Below are positions 9,001-18,248 of a stretch of DNA of 64,000 bases, piece after piece. Each line of letters starts with the position of its first letter. Position 1 is the stretch's first letter. The position numbers were made by a program, and so were the translations under genes. This DNA is from an uncultured Bacteroidia bacterium. Its GTDB lineage: Bacteria > Bacteroidota > Bacteroidia > Bacteroidales > UBA932. The notes under the pieces were generated by a model, which saw only the letters and a program-made list of their open reading frames with translations, was not told where the DNA came from and searched no databases. The stretch spans positions 62,001 through 126,000 of the forward strand of contig CACZCQ010000001.1 of NCBI GenBank assembly GCA_902779765.1, given 5' to 3'.

Positions 9001-10239
9001 CTAATAATTATATGTTATATACTGTAATTCGGAATCATAGTTTTCAAGAGCTCCGTATTGCCATGAAGGATCTATAGAATCTCTCATAAAACGACTGTAC
9101 ATAGCAAAAGAACCAACCCAAAAGTACCCATCACTTAATCCATTATAACCCCAATTAATGTGGTAAAATTCAGAATTAACAGTGTAATGGATATATCCAT
9201 CTATGACCCAAGCATGGCCAACAAAACCGTTTGAACCGCTCATAATCACTGGTTTTCCACTTTTGATATGGTTTGTAACCGTATATGCATCATTATCTGT
9301 AAAATAGTCTATTAATAAATGCCTGTTGATAGTCACAGAACTATAGCCTAAAGACAGTAAAGTTCTCTGAGCTCCTTCCATTGTTCCGGAAGATCCATTG
9401 GGGGAGAAGTTGATATCGCAATGATTTTCATCTGTTATTACTTTTATAAAATTAGCGACTTGTAACTTTGCTTCAGAAGATCCTGTGTATGTTCTGTTCG
9501 AATAAAAGCAAACAGACTCTAAATCATCCCATGAACAGGTTTTACCATTAAATATCATAGAGTTGGCTATCCTATTTGCTACAATAACTTGTCCTACAGC
9601 TACTGTCATACACCCAATTGGACAACCTACAACAGTCGAATCAGTAAATGGTGATACGTCTTGTTGCCATTTGGTAAGAACAAGAGGCCCATATTTTTCA
9701 TCAATTATCAACCCCGGCCCACCACCTACTTCTGTTGAGTCAATCGGGGGCGCTATTTCATTCGACATAATTGATGCCGTGATCAAATCCGTGATGAAGT
9801 GCGTTCCATCATTAATGCCCGTAGTATCTCCTGATGCCCTTGTTTGTATAGGACCGAAGTCTTCGACAGAGAGGCTCCCGCTTTCTGTTATGCAGAAGAG
9901 GGTATTACCATATTTCCGGTTTGCCGAAGTAACTGCATATCCTGAATTATTGGCAAAATTGAATATGTATAAAGCCGTGTCAGGTATTTCAGAAGATACA
10001 ACCGATCGAGTGGCTTTGGACAGATCCTTTTTTGTCAACGTGATAGCATCAGAAATAGATAGGTTAAGGTTAGATCTTGTCTCAGGATAAAGCAACTTTG
10101 AATGGTTGATAACAAGTTCAAGAGCTTCTTCCTTGGGAATAACATCATTATTACTCTCGGAAGTTGGGAGTATTGCTCCTTCTTTGGAGCAGGATGCCGC
10201 AATAACAAGCAGCATGGTGATAATGATCAATCGCTTCAT
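9001..10239 (-). CDS. C10-family cysteine protease (streptopain/SpeB-like) lipoprotein
   Basis: A 412-residue lipoprotein (Cys17, IAASCSKE) with an N-terminal Spi_C10-like prodomain (about 25-135, including the GYAVTSANR segment) and a papain-fold C10 catalytic domain. The probable nucleophile is Cys210 in IGCMTVAVGQ, matching the TGCVATATAQ region of streptopain, and the catalytic His is 342 in VGHAWVIDGY. The HINWGYNGLSDGYFW segment that follows is typical of the family. The gene is AT-richer than the flanking housekeeping genes and heads a three-gene minus-strand operon. A -7 box is seen about 30 bp upstream. Confidence 0.92.
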   Translation of the reverse strand: MKRLIIITMLLVIAASCSKEGAILPTSESNNDVIPKEEALELVINHSKLLYPETRSNLNLSISDAITLTKKDLSKATRSVVSSEIPDTALYIFNFANNSGYAVTSANRKYGNTLFCITESGSLSVEDFGPIQTRASGDTTGINDGTHFITDLITASIMSNEIAPPIDSTEVGGGPGLIIDEKYGPLVLTKWQQDVSPFTDSTVVGCPIGCMTVAVGQVIVANRIANSMIFNGKTCSWDDLESVCFYSNRTYTGSSEAKLQVANFIKVITDENHCDINFSPNGSSGTMEGAQRTLLSLGYSSVTINRHLLIDYFTDNDAYTVTNHIKSGKPVIMSGSNGFVGHAWVIDGYIHYTVNSEFYHINWGYNGLSDGYFWVGSFAMYSRFMRDSIDPSWQYGALENYDSELQYITYNY

Positions 10240-10267
10240 AGATAAAGCAAGATAAGTGAAACTACTG

Positions 10268-10275
10268 CAAAAATA
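10268..10275 (-). promoter_or_regulatory. -7 box of C10 protease operon
   Basis: Read on the minus strand this is TATTTTTG, a full match to the Bacteroidetes -7 consensus TAnnTTTG. It lies about 30 bp before the ATG at 10239. No clear -33 TTG at the usual 19-21 bp spacing was found. Confidence 0.5.
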
Positions 10276-10566
10276 GGGAAGGAACGGTTAAGAAGCTATT
10301 TTCCCATCAATTATTTCGTTACACCGATACCCCCTCAGAGGTGTCTACAAGGCCGTTTTTGGCAATCTTTATAAAAAATCGTTACAAGGGGCCCATGATC
10401 AATCTCTTCATGGTTTCTATATACTAAATCCCGAAGATGATAATCCTTGCACAATCATTAGTTAAGAAAAGGTCAAGGAATAATCGGTAAACGTCAATGT
10501 GTTGCGCCAGCAAAGATTTATCCATGGTTAATGTACAAGTGAAATTTATTTGGCGACATTATCCGG

Positions 10567-10598
10567 TTTGACGGAGTTCGGTTATTTTATTATCTTGC
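10567..10598 (+). promoter_or_regulatory. Promoter of tricorn-type protease
   Basis: A -33 type TTTG at 10567-10570 is followed after 20 bp by TATCTTGC at 10591-10598, one base off the TAnnTTTG consensus. The start codon is at 10621. Confidence 0.5.
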
Positions 10599-10620
10599 GT
10601 AAAATTTAAGACAATATCAT

Positions 10621-13600
10621 ATGGTCAAAAGGGTTTTTCTTTCCAGTATTCTTTTAGGAGTATTCGTTTGTGCTTTTGCACAATCATCCGATGAGGCCCG
10701 ATTGCTCAGGTTCCCCGCCACCAACGGAACCGACATAGTGTTCTCCTATGCCGGAGACCTGTTCACCGCCCCCCTGGCCGGTGGTGAGGCCAAGCGCCTT
10801 ACTTCGCACATCGGATACGAGATGTTCGCGAGGTATTCCCCGGACGGCAAGACGATCGCTTTCACCGGCGAGTACGACGGCAACCGTGAGGTCTATGTGA
10901 TCCCTGCCAAGGGCGGGGAGCCGGTCCGTCTGACCTACACGTCCACCAACTCCCGCGACGACTTGGGAGACAGGATGGGCCCCAACAATATCGTTATGTC
11001 CTGGACTCCGGACGGCAAGTACATCGTGTACCGTAACAGGACGGGTGACGGATTCCCCGGAAAGCTATGGAAGGTATCGGTCAACGGCGGCATGCCGGAG
11101 GAACTTCCCCTTCCCGAAGGTGGTTTCTGCAGCTATTCCCCCGACGGGAAGAAGCTGGCTTACAACCGCGTGATGAGGGAGTTCCGTACCTGGAAGTACT
11201 ACCGCGGAGGAATGGCCGACGAGGTCTGGGTCTATGACGGAAAGAGCGTGGAGAAGATTACTGACAATCCCGCCCAGGATATCTTCCCGATGTGGATCGG
11301 AAACGAGATATACTTCGCATCCGACCGCGACATGAACATGAACATATTCGTGTACAACACTGCCACGAAGGCCACGACGAAGGTCACGGATTTCTCTGAC
11401 TTCGACGTCAAGTTCCCCAGCACCAACGGAAAGATAGTGGTATTCGAGAAGGGCGGTTTCCTGTACAAGCTGGATCCTGCCACGAAGAAGGCCGAGCAGA
11501 TCCACATCACCCTGGCTTCCGACGTGGTTTACTCCCGTCCCGAGCTGAAGAAGGTTACCGGCCGTGGATTCAGCGTTTCCCCTGACGGCAAGAGGGCTGC
11601 CGTGGTCGCCCGCGGAGAGGTCTTCGACGTTCCGGTGGGCAAGGGCATCACCAGGAATATCACCCAGACTCCCGGTGCCAACGAGAGGGCGGCTACCTGG
11701 AGCCCCGACGGGAAATACATCGCTTACATCAGCGATTCCACCGGTGAGAACGAGGTTTATCTTTATGAAGCCTCTACCGGAACGACCGTCCAGGCCACCA
11801 AGGACAACGACACCTATATCAGCAACCTGATGTGGGCCCCGGACAGCAAGCATATCTACTACACCGACCGCAAGAACCGTCTCGTGGAGGTGGATCCGGC
11901 CGCCAAGTCGAAGAAGGTCGTATATTCCAGCCCTGAAGGAGGACTTTACAGCGTATCCTTCTCACCGGACAGCAAATGGATAGCCTACACCAAGTCTGCT
12001 TCCAATGAAATGGGTATCGTCTATGTCCAGAACCTCGCAACCGGCAAGGCATATCCTGTCACCGAGAAGTGGTACAGTTCCGGATCGCCGATGTTCTCCT
12101 CTGATGGTAAATACTTGATATTCACCTCTGAAAGGGACCTTACCCCTATCTACAGCCGTATCGAGTGGAACTATGCCTACAGCAGCATGACCGGCACATA
12201 CATGGCCATGCTGGCGAAGGACACTCCTTCTCCGCTGCTTCCTACTGACAGCGAGACAGTGCCGGCAAAGGAAGAAGAGAAGGCAGGCCCTTCAGCCGGC
12301 CCTTCGACTGGTTCGACAGGCTCACCAACCGCAAGGACTGCAGGGGCCGGGAAGGCTCCCGAGGCCAAGGTGCCGGAGACGAAGATCGATCCTGACGGGC
12401 TCATCGACAGGGTCGTCAAGCTTCCTGTCAGCGGAAGGGTATTCTTCTGCGACGGCAAGAAGGTTTGGTTCACAGGTGGCGCAGGTGCTCCAGCGGGCGG
12501 TGCCCGTGGCGGCTTCGGCGGCGGAGCGGGTGTCAAGACTTATGACTTCGCTTCCGGGAAGACCGAGGATTGCACGGACGGCATGATCAGCTACAGGCTT
12601 GGAGACAAGAAAGCCATCCTCTCAAGCAGGGGCAAGAGCACCGTGGTCAACTTCCCTTCACCCAAGGTCGGAGGCGGTGAGGAGATCGATGCCGACAACA
12701 TGTACGCCACCGTCGATTATTCCCAGGAGTGGCCCCAGATCTACAGTGAGGTCTGGAGGGCGTTCCGTGACGGATACTATGTGGAGAATATGCACGGACG
12801 CGACTGGAAGGGCGTGAAGGCCAAGTATGAACCTCTCCTCCCTTATGTCAGGACCCGTCTCGACCTCAATTACCTGCTCGGTGCGATGATTGCCGAGCTG
12901 GCGAGCGGTCACGCCTATGTCAATCCCGGACCTTACCCGAAGCCCGACCGTATCCCGATGGGTCTCCTGGGTGCCAAGGTCAGCAAGGACAAGGGCTATT
13001 TCAGGATCGACCACATCTACTCCGGTGCCACCTACAGGCCTGAGCTCCGCAGCCCTCTGACCGAGCCCGGCATGGACATCGCCGAAGGTGACTACATCAC
13101 CGCCATTAACGGCAAGTCCCTCAAGGACGTGGACAACATCTACAAGTGCCTCATCGGCAAGGCCGACAAGCTCATCGAGCTTACCGTCAACAAGAAGGCC
13201 GCCGAGGGTGGCCGCAAGGTCGTGGTCAGGCCCATCGACAACGAATATCCCCTCGAGCATTACGAGTGGATCCAGAAGAACATCAAGACCGTAGAGGAGA
13301 AATCCGGAGGCAAGGTGGGATATATCTATATTCCCGACATGGGTGCCGAAGGACTCAACGAGTTCGCCCGCTACTGGTATCCACAGCTCGACAAGGAAGC
13401 CCTCATCATAGACGACCGTGAGAACGGCGGCGGAAACGTATCCCCGATGATCATCGAACGTCTCCAGAGGGTGGTGTACCGTATGAATGCCGGTCGCAGT
13501 TCCAACCGTGTCAGCACTATTCCCGACGGTGTCCACTTCGGACCCAAGGTCCTGCTGATCAACAAGTATTCAGCCTCTGACGGTGACCTGTTCCCTTGGG

Positions 13601-13947
13601 GCTTCAAGGCCAACAAGCTCGGAACCGTGATCGGAACCAGGACCTGGGGAGGAATCGTCGGAATCGGCGGCTCGCTTCCTTACATGGACGGAACCGACGT
13701 CAGGGTTCCCGGATCCACCAGCTTCGATCCCAACACGGGCGAGTGGATCATCGAGAACTACGGAGTTGATCCGGACATCCTCCTGGACAACGATCCGATC
13801 AAGGAATACGCCGGAACCGACCAGCAGCTCCTGAAGGCCATCGAGGTCGCCCTCGAGCAGATCAAGACCCAGAAGTCCCACAAGGATCTGCCCGGAAAGC
13901 CGGCACCCCGTACATTCAAGGATCTCGGACTTCCGGAGATAAAGTAA
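10621..13947 (+). CDS. Tricorn-type S41 protease with PD40 propeller
   Basis: A 1108-residue exported protease. The signal peptide ends near AFAQ (residue 21). The first half has repeated PD40/TolB-like blades (YSPDGKTIAFTG, WTPDGKYIVYRN, WSPDGKYIAYIS, FSPDSKWIAYTK). Then come a low-complexity Pro/Ser/Gly linker (about 550-590), a Gly/Ala-rich hinge (about 620-637), a tricorn core, a PDZ-like domain around 800-870 and the S41 catalytic part, with the nucleophile probably Ser986 in SASDGD. These enzymes degrade oligopeptides in the periplasm. The linker DNA at 12289-12330 resembles a dispersed repeat. The next gene starts 27 bp downstream. Confidence 0.92.
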   Translation: MVKRVFLSSILLGVFVCAFAQSSDEARLLRFPATNGTDIVFSYAGDLFTAPLAGGEAKRLTSHIGYEMFARYSPDGKTIAFTGEYDGNREVYVIPAKGGEPVRLTYTSTNSRDDLGDRMGPNNIVMSWTPDGKYIVYRNRTGDGFPGKLWKVSVNGGMPEELPLPEGGFCSYSPDGKKLAYNRVMREFRTWKYYRGGMADEVWVYDGKSVEKITDNPAQDIFPMWIGNEIYFASDRDMNMNIFVYNTATKATTKVTDFSDFDVKFPSTNGKIVVFEKGGFLYKLDPATKKAEQIHITLASDVVYSRPELKKVTGRGFSVSPDGKRAAVVARGEVFDVPVGKGITRNITQTPGANERAATWSPDGKYIAYISDSTGENEVYLYEASTGTTVQATKDNDTYISNLMWAPDSKHIYYTDRKNRLVEVDPAAKSKKVVYSSPEGGLYSVSFSPDSKWIAYTKSASNEMGIVYVQNLATGKAYPVTEKWYSSGSPMFSSDGKYLIFTSERDLTPIYSRIEWNYAYSSMTGTYMAMLAKDTPSPLLPTDSETVPAKEEEKAGPSAGPSTGSTGSPTARTAGAGKAPEAKVPETKIDPDGLIDRVVKLPVSGRVFFCDGKKVWFTGGAGAPAGGARGGFGGGAGVKTYDFASGKTEDCTDGMISYRLGDKKAILSSRGKSTVVNFPSPKVGGGEEIDADNMYATVDYSQEWPQIYSEVWRAFRDGYYVENMHGRDWKGVKAKYEPLLPYVRTRLDLNYLLGAMIAELASGHAYVNPGPYPKPDRIPMGLLGAKVSKDKGYFRIDHIYSGATYRPELRSPLTEPGMDIAEGDYITAINGKSLKDVDNIYKCLIGKADKLIELTVNKKAAEGGRKVVVRPIDNEYPLEHYEWIQKNIKTVEEKSGGKVGYIYIPDMGAEGLNEFARYWYPQLDKEALIIDDRENGGGNVSPMIIERLQRVVYRMNAGRSSNRVSTIPDGVHFGPKVLLINKYSASDGDLFPWGFKANKLGTVIGTRTWGGIVGIGGSLPYMDGTDVRVPGSTSFDPNTGEWIIENYGVDPDILLDNDPIKEYAGTDQQLLKAIEVALEQIKTQKSHKDLPGKPAPRTFKDLGLPEIK
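12289..12330 (+). repeat. Repeat-like GC-rich insert in tricorn protease linker
   Basis: The linker contains the near-repeated words GGCCCTTC and two TTCGAC units ten bases apart, encoding a Ser/Gly/Pro/Thr-rich stretch with no domain character. The words resemble short interspersed CCTTCGACAGGCTC elements that I recall from bacterial genomes. The match is from memory and no second copy is visible in this window. Confidence 0.3.
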
Positions 13948-13974
13948 AAGGAAATTGTTAATTATTGATAAGAT

Positions 13975-14619
13975 ATGAAGAAATTGATTGTTTCTTTGAT
14001 TGGCGTCTGCCTGCTTTTTACAGGCACCAGGGCCAATGCTCAGATCTCCGCATCTGACGGAACATGGTCGTTCGGTGGCGGTTTTTCCGGATTCACCCTC
14101 GGAGGAGCCGATGCCGATGCAGTCAAGAGATTGGGATTTGAGAATATGATACCGGGATTCTACTTCGGGGTCAACTTCGACTATGCCTTCTCCTCGATCG
14201 ACGGCCTTACCCTCGAGCCGGGAGTGAATATCTTCCATTACGGAAAGGCTTTCACATTCGGTCTCGCTGAGGACCATAAGTCCTACCACGCCAACTATCT
14301 CCAGATCCCCGTCAACATCAAGTTCGCTTTCCCGATGGACAGTTCTCCGGTAGGGATGGCCGTGTATACGGGACCCAGGTTGAATATCGGCATCGGAGGC
14401 AATATGTTCAGCACAGGAAAGACCTATCCCGGTCTGAAACCCATTGACGCCCAGTGGGGATTCGGCCTTTCCGTAGCCATTGCCGAGGCCGTTGCCCTCC
14501 GTGGAGAATACAACATCAGCCTTACCAACTGCCTGAGGGACAACAAGGAGTTTAATTTCGACGATGAAATCATCCGCAGGAATTCATTCTCGATCGGAGT
14601 CAGCTTCATGTTCAAATAA
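13975..14619 (+). CDS. PorT-family outer-membrane beta-barrel protein
   Basis: A 214-residue protein with a signal peptide ending near ANAQ (residue 23). Its pattern is that of PF13568-type barrels: glycine-rich first strand, a YLQIPVNIKFAF segment near 105-120, a VYTGPRLNIGIGG strand and a C-terminal GVSFMFK strand. It starts 27 bp after the tricorn protease and is followed by a strong terminator, so the protease and barrel probably form one transcript. The specific role is unknown. Confidence 0.8.
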   Translation: MKKLIVSLIGVCLLFTGTRANAQISASDGTWSFGGGFSGFTLGGADADAVKRLGFENMIPGFYFGVNFDYAFSSIDGLTLEPGVNIFHYGKAFTFGLAEDHKSYHANYLQIPVNIKFAFPMDSSPVGMAVYTGPRLNIGIGGNMFSTGKTYPGLKPIDAQWGFGLSVAIAEAVALRGEYNISLTNCLRDNKEFNFDDEIIRRNSFSIGVSFMFK

Positions 14620-14643
14620 TCCTTCGTGGCAAGCTATTTGAGG

Positions 14644-14681
14644 AAGGTTCGCTGGCTATGATAAACCAGCGAGCCTTTTTT
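14644..14681 (+). terminator. Rho-independent terminator after PorT-like gene
   Basis: A 10-bp stem (14646-14655 with 14666-14675, one G-U pair) with a 10-base loop is followed by six T residues at 14676-14681. It ends the tricorn/barrel transcript. It also covers the ATG at 14658, which argues against that codon as the start of the next gene. Confidence 0.85.
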
Positions 14682-14690
14682 GTGGGAATA

Positions 14691-17126
14691 ATGACTATGA
14701 CGAAATGGAAGACTTTGCAGGCAGCCCTGCTGCTTGCTATCTTTTTTGCATCGCCGGCCTTTGCCCAGCGCAAGGTGACCATCAGCGGGCACATAACGGA
14801 CAATGAAAGCGGTGAGACACTGATCGGTGCGGGAATAGTCGAGGAGAAATCCCTTGCCGGTGCGGTTACCAACAACTATGGATATTATACGCTTACCATC
14901 CCCGCCGGCGAATATTCATTCCATTATACCTATGTCGGATATGAAGAGCAGGTCCTCCGGGTTCCGCTGCAGCGCGATACGGTGATCAACATATCACTCA
15001 AACCCGGCGAAGTCCTGTCTTCTTCGCATGTCGTTGCCCGCAAGGACGCCGGAATCCAGTCTACCTATCTCGGTGCCATAGATATCCCGGCGGCGCAGAT
15101 AAAGAACACACCGGTTCTGTTCGGGGAGGCCGATGTCCTGAAGGTCCTCCAGATGATGCCGGGAGTCCAGGGTGGAAACGAGGGCTTTTCAGGAATATAT
15201 GTCCGTGGCGGCGGCCCCGACGAGAACCTTATCCTGCTGGATGGTGTACCTATCTACAATGTGGACCATATGCTCGGCATATTTTCGGTTTTCCAGCCGG
15301 AAGCAGTCAAGAAGGTCACTCTCTACAAGGGCTCGTTCCCGGCCCGTTACGGCGGAAGGGTGTCCAGTATCGTGGACATCCGCACGAACGACGGCAACAT
15401 GAAGGAGACCCACGGTTCGGCCAGCATCGGCCTGATCAGTGACAAGCTGCATCTCGAAGGCCCCATCATAAAGGACAAGCTGTCATATTCGGTAAGCGCG
15501 CGGGGGATGCACACAGTTCTTTACGGGCCTCTCATCAGGTATGCCCTCAAGGATTCCTATGCCAACTATTATTTCTATGACCTGAACGGCAAGGTCACCT
15601 GGAGGCTCAGCGACAAGGACCGCTTCTATTTCGGTGCTTACCACGGCCGGGACCGCTTCGTATACAACGAAGATGAAGAAGGGGAGGGGACCACGACCAT
15701 AGGCCAGGTTTCCAAGAGGATCCAGTACAAGAACCGCACTGAAGTGGGGGTGTTCTGGGGCAACACGGTGGGTTCCGCGAGGTGGAACCACATATTCAAC
15801 AGCAAACTGTTCGCCAACACCACCGTATCGTACAACCGGTACAACATGGTGATGAATGCAGGATCCTCCGAAACCGAGATTGAGAACGGTATCAAGTCTA
15901 CGAACCGCTATCACCTGGACTACCATTCCGGAATCCGCGACCTGAGCGCCAGGGTTGACTTCGACTATAATCCATCACCCCGCCATCTCGTGAAATTCGG
16001 TTCGGAATACACTTGGCATACCTTTATCCCCGAGCGGATGTCCGCCGTCGACAGGGAGGTGCAGGGCGGCCAGGTTCAGGTGGATACAACCTTGCATTTC
16101 ACGGATCCGAAGAAGATATACGGAGGCCATGAGCTGTCGTTCTATGCCGAGGATGATTTCAGCCTCGGGGACCATCTTACAGTCAATCCCGGATTCCATC
16201 TGTCAATGTTCAATACTGAAGGCCGTACCTACTGGAGCCTTCAGCCGAGAGTTTCGGCGAAGCTCTCTACAGATGCGGGATTGTCCTTCAAGGCCGGATA
16301 TGCCAGGATGGCCCAGTATGTCCATCTCCTGAGTTCGGCGCAGATATCCCTTCCAGTCGACCTCTGGGTGCCGATTACCAAGGACATCCGTCCGGTTACT
16401 TCGGACCAGTTCTCCGTAGGTGCGTATTACGACAAGGTCAAGGGCTGGGAGTTCTCCGTGGAAGCATATCTCAAGAACATGAAGAATATCCTGGAATACA
16501 AGGACGGAACGCTGATGCTCGGGACCTCGGACGGATGGGAGAACCGTGTCGAGATGGGAGAAGGAACCGCAAAGGGCATTGAATTCCTCGTCCAGAAGAC
16601 TTCGGGCAAGACCACCGGCTGGCTGGCATATACCCTGGCCAAGAGCGACAGGATATTCAGGGACGGCTCCATCAACAACGGAGAGCGTTTCCCTTACAAA
16701 TATGACAGGCGGCACAGTATCGACCTGAGTGTCGACCACCGTTTCAACAAGACCTGGGGAGTAGATGCAACCTGGTCATTCGCTACGGGAGGGACTACCA
16801 CGGTCCCGGTCCGCCAGGTGGCGGTGCTGATGCCTGACGGCTATATTACGGATGCCCAGTACGTCGACCACCGCAACAATTTCAGGATTCCTCCCAGCCA
16901 CAGGCTGAACGTAGGCTTCAGTCATCACAGGGAGTGCCGTCGCGGCGAGAGCGTCTGGAACCTGAGCATATACAACGTCTATAACCGGATGAATCCGAAT
17001 TTCGTGTTCATGGATTACGGTCCGGATTACGACAAGGATGGCAATTACATTGGGACCAGCCTGAAGATGGACAAGATAACGATCCTGCCCATACTGCCTT
17101 CCATAAGTTGGACCCGCAATTTCTGA
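14691..17126 (+). CDS. TonB-dependent receptor with carboxypeptidase-like domain
   Basis: A roughly 811-residue outer-membrane receptor. I place the start at ATG 14691 (MTMTKWKTLQ; 14697 is also possible) because the longer frame from 14658 begins inside the terminator hairpin, while the chosen start puts the signal peptide (cut near AFAQ) at the N-terminus. A carboxypeptidase-like domain (VTISGHITDNESGETLIGA) is followed by a plug (VLKVLQMMPGVQGG, then YVRGGGPDENLILLDG) and the barrel, ending SISWTRNF. The next gene is a DUF4249 lipoprotein 6 bp away, a pairing common in Bacteroidetes. The cargo is unknown. Confidence 0.9.
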   Translation: MTMTKWKTLQAALLLAIFFASPAFAQRKVTISGHITDNESGETLIGAGIVEEKSLAGAVTNNYGYYTLTIPAGEYSFHYTYVGYEEQVLRVPLQRDTVINISLKPGEVLSSSHVVARKDAGIQSTYLGAIDIPAAQIKNTPVLFGEADVLKVLQMMPGVQGGNEGFSGIYVRGGGPDENLILLDGVPIYNVDHMLGIFSVFQPEAVKKVTLYKGSFPARYGGRVSSIVDIRTNDGNMKETHGSASIGLISDKLHLEGPIIKDKLSYSVSARGMHTVLYGPLIRYALKDSYANYYFYDLNGKVTWRLSDKDRFYFGAYHGRDRFVYNEDEEGEGTTTIGQVSKRIQYKNRTEVGVFWGNTVGSARWNHIFNSKLFANTTVSYNRYNMVMNAGSSETEIENGIKSTNRYHLDYHSGIRDLSARVDFDYNPSPRHLVKFGSEYTWHTFIPERMSAVDREVQGGQVQVDTTLHFTDPKKIYGGHELSFYAEDDFSLGDHLTVNPGFHLSMFNTEGRTYWSLQPRVSAKLSTDAGLSFKAGYARMAQYVHLLSSAQISLPVDLWVPITKDIRPVTSDQFSVGAYYDKVKGWEFSVEAYLKNMKNILEYKDGTLMLGTSDGWENRVEMGEGTAKGIEFLVQKTSGKTTGWLAYTLAKSDRIFRDGSINNGERFPYKYDRRHSIDLSVDHRFNKTWGVDATWSFATGGTTTVPVRQVAVLMPDGYITDAQYVDHRNNFRIPPSHRLNVGFSHHRECRRGESVWNLSIYNVYNRMNPNFVFMDYGPDYDKDGNYIGTSLKMDKITILPILPSISWTRNF

Positions 17127-17132
17127 TGAGCC

Positions 17133-18224
17133 ATGAAAAGGTATTCCATAATCACCATACTTGCTTTCGCAGTACTCTCCGTCTCCTGCGAGAATACCAT
17201 ACGGTACGAATATGACCTCAATGACGGGAAAATAACCATCATGGCTCAGCTCTGCGCGTCGGATATCCAGCATTCGGTGTTCCTTTCCATGAGCTATCCG
17301 GACAGGATAGACTCGCTGTCGGGAGCGACGGTGAACTGCTATGTCAACGGCGTGCTGCACCGGGCCACCCAGGTCCATCCAGGCTATGAGGAGTACATCG
17401 ACTGGGACACTCAGGAGACCGTCATCGCCCCCATAAAGAACAGATACACCAGATATGATTTCCAGGCTGAATTCAAGCCGGGCGACAAGGTCAGGATAGA
17501 GGCGTTGAAAGGCGGGGCGGAGGCCTGGGCTGAAGAGGTCGTACCGCAGCCGGGCCGGCTGGTTTCCGTCGATACCGCCACTGTAGTGAAATCCTTCGTC
17601 TTTCAGAACCTGGACGGTTCGGAGACCTATGAGCAGGAATATGTCGAATTCACGATACGCCTTGATGACGTCAGGGGAAGCGACAGTTTCTTCACGATGG
17701 ACGGTATGATGACGACTGTCACCCAGCTGACCTCCGCGGGGGAAGGCGAGAACAGGGTGGTCGTCGATGGTCCTTACAGGTTAGACTATGAAACTTTCCA
17801 CGACCTCATCCTCGAGGACGGTTATTCTTCCGGGCTGGGTGAGCTCTTCGAGGACCTGATGCCGGTGAATTCGATGCATTGCTTCTCCGACAAGTCCTTC
17901 CAAGACGGCGAGGCGGTCGTCCGCTTCTATATCCCTTCCTACTATTTCAAGAGCTATCCGTATTATTACGATGCCGACAGGATCGAGGTCAACAAGTTCT
18001 TCCGCCTCTCCTTCAAGAGTATCGACAGGGGATTCTACAACTACCTTCGCGCCCTGAACAACATGCTTTGCTACGGCTTCGACGTTTCGCCCATCATAGA
18101 ACCTACGATGCTGCCCAGCAACGTCAACGACGGGATGGGGATGGTGTCCATCGCCTCGGAATCGGACTACGAATTGGTACTGGATAAGCAGGTATTCTAT
18201 CGGGAAGACTTTATTTATTATTAA
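17133..18224 (+). CDS. DUF4249-domain lipoprotein
   Basis: A 363-residue lipoprotein with Cys19 in the lipobox (VLSVSCEN). The sequence has the DUF4249 layout: an early beta strand block (KITIMAQLCAS), a segment SLSGATVNCYVNGV, and later FRLSFKSIDRGFYNYLRALN. DUF4249 genes usually follow a TonB receptor of the upstream type, as here with a 6-bp gap, so it is probably an accessory surface protein of that transporter. Function is otherwise unknown. Its stop codon overlaps the -7 box of the next gene. Confidence 0.85.
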   Translation: MKRYSIITILAFAVLSVSCENTIRYEYDLNDGKITIMAQLCASDIQHSVFLSMSYPDRIDSLSGATVNCYVNGVLHRATQVHPGYEEYIDWDTQETVIAPIKNRYTRYDFQAEFKPGDKVRIEALKGGAEAWAEEVVPQPGRLVSVDTATVVKSFVFQNLDGSETYEQEYVEFTIRLDDVRGSDSFFTMDGMMTTVTQLTSAGEGENRVVVDGPYRLDYETFHDLILEDGYSSGLGELFEDLMPVNSMHCFSDKSFQDGEAVVRFYIPSYYFKSYPYYYDADRIEVNKFFRLSFKSIDRGFYNYLRALNNMLCYGFDVSPIIEPTMLPSNVNDGMGMVSIASESDYELVLDKQVFYREDFIYY

Positions 18225-18229
18225 TTTTG
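18222..18229 (+). promoter_or_regulatory. -7 box of S41 peptidase
   Basis: TAATTTTG matches the Bacteroidetes -7 consensus exactly and starts in the stop codon of the DUF4249 gene. The downstream ATG is at 18249. No -33 element is apparent. Confidence 0.45.
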
Positions 18230-18248
18230 CAAGACTGAGACAAAGGAT

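Larger units (their letters stand above)
10240..10620. other. Intergenic region with divergent promoters and small repeat remnants
   Basis: This AT-rich stretch holds no credible gene. It contains a minus-strand -7 box for the C10 gene near 10270 and a plus-strand promoter near 10567-10598. At 10382-10411 (minus strand) there is a nine-codon ORF beginning MKRLI, the same first five residues as the C10 protease, which then stops. At 10523-10539 there is a near copy of the sequence CATGGTTAAT..TACAAG found at 8563-8581. These look like debris from duplication or recombination of the neighbouring locus. Confidence 0.5.
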
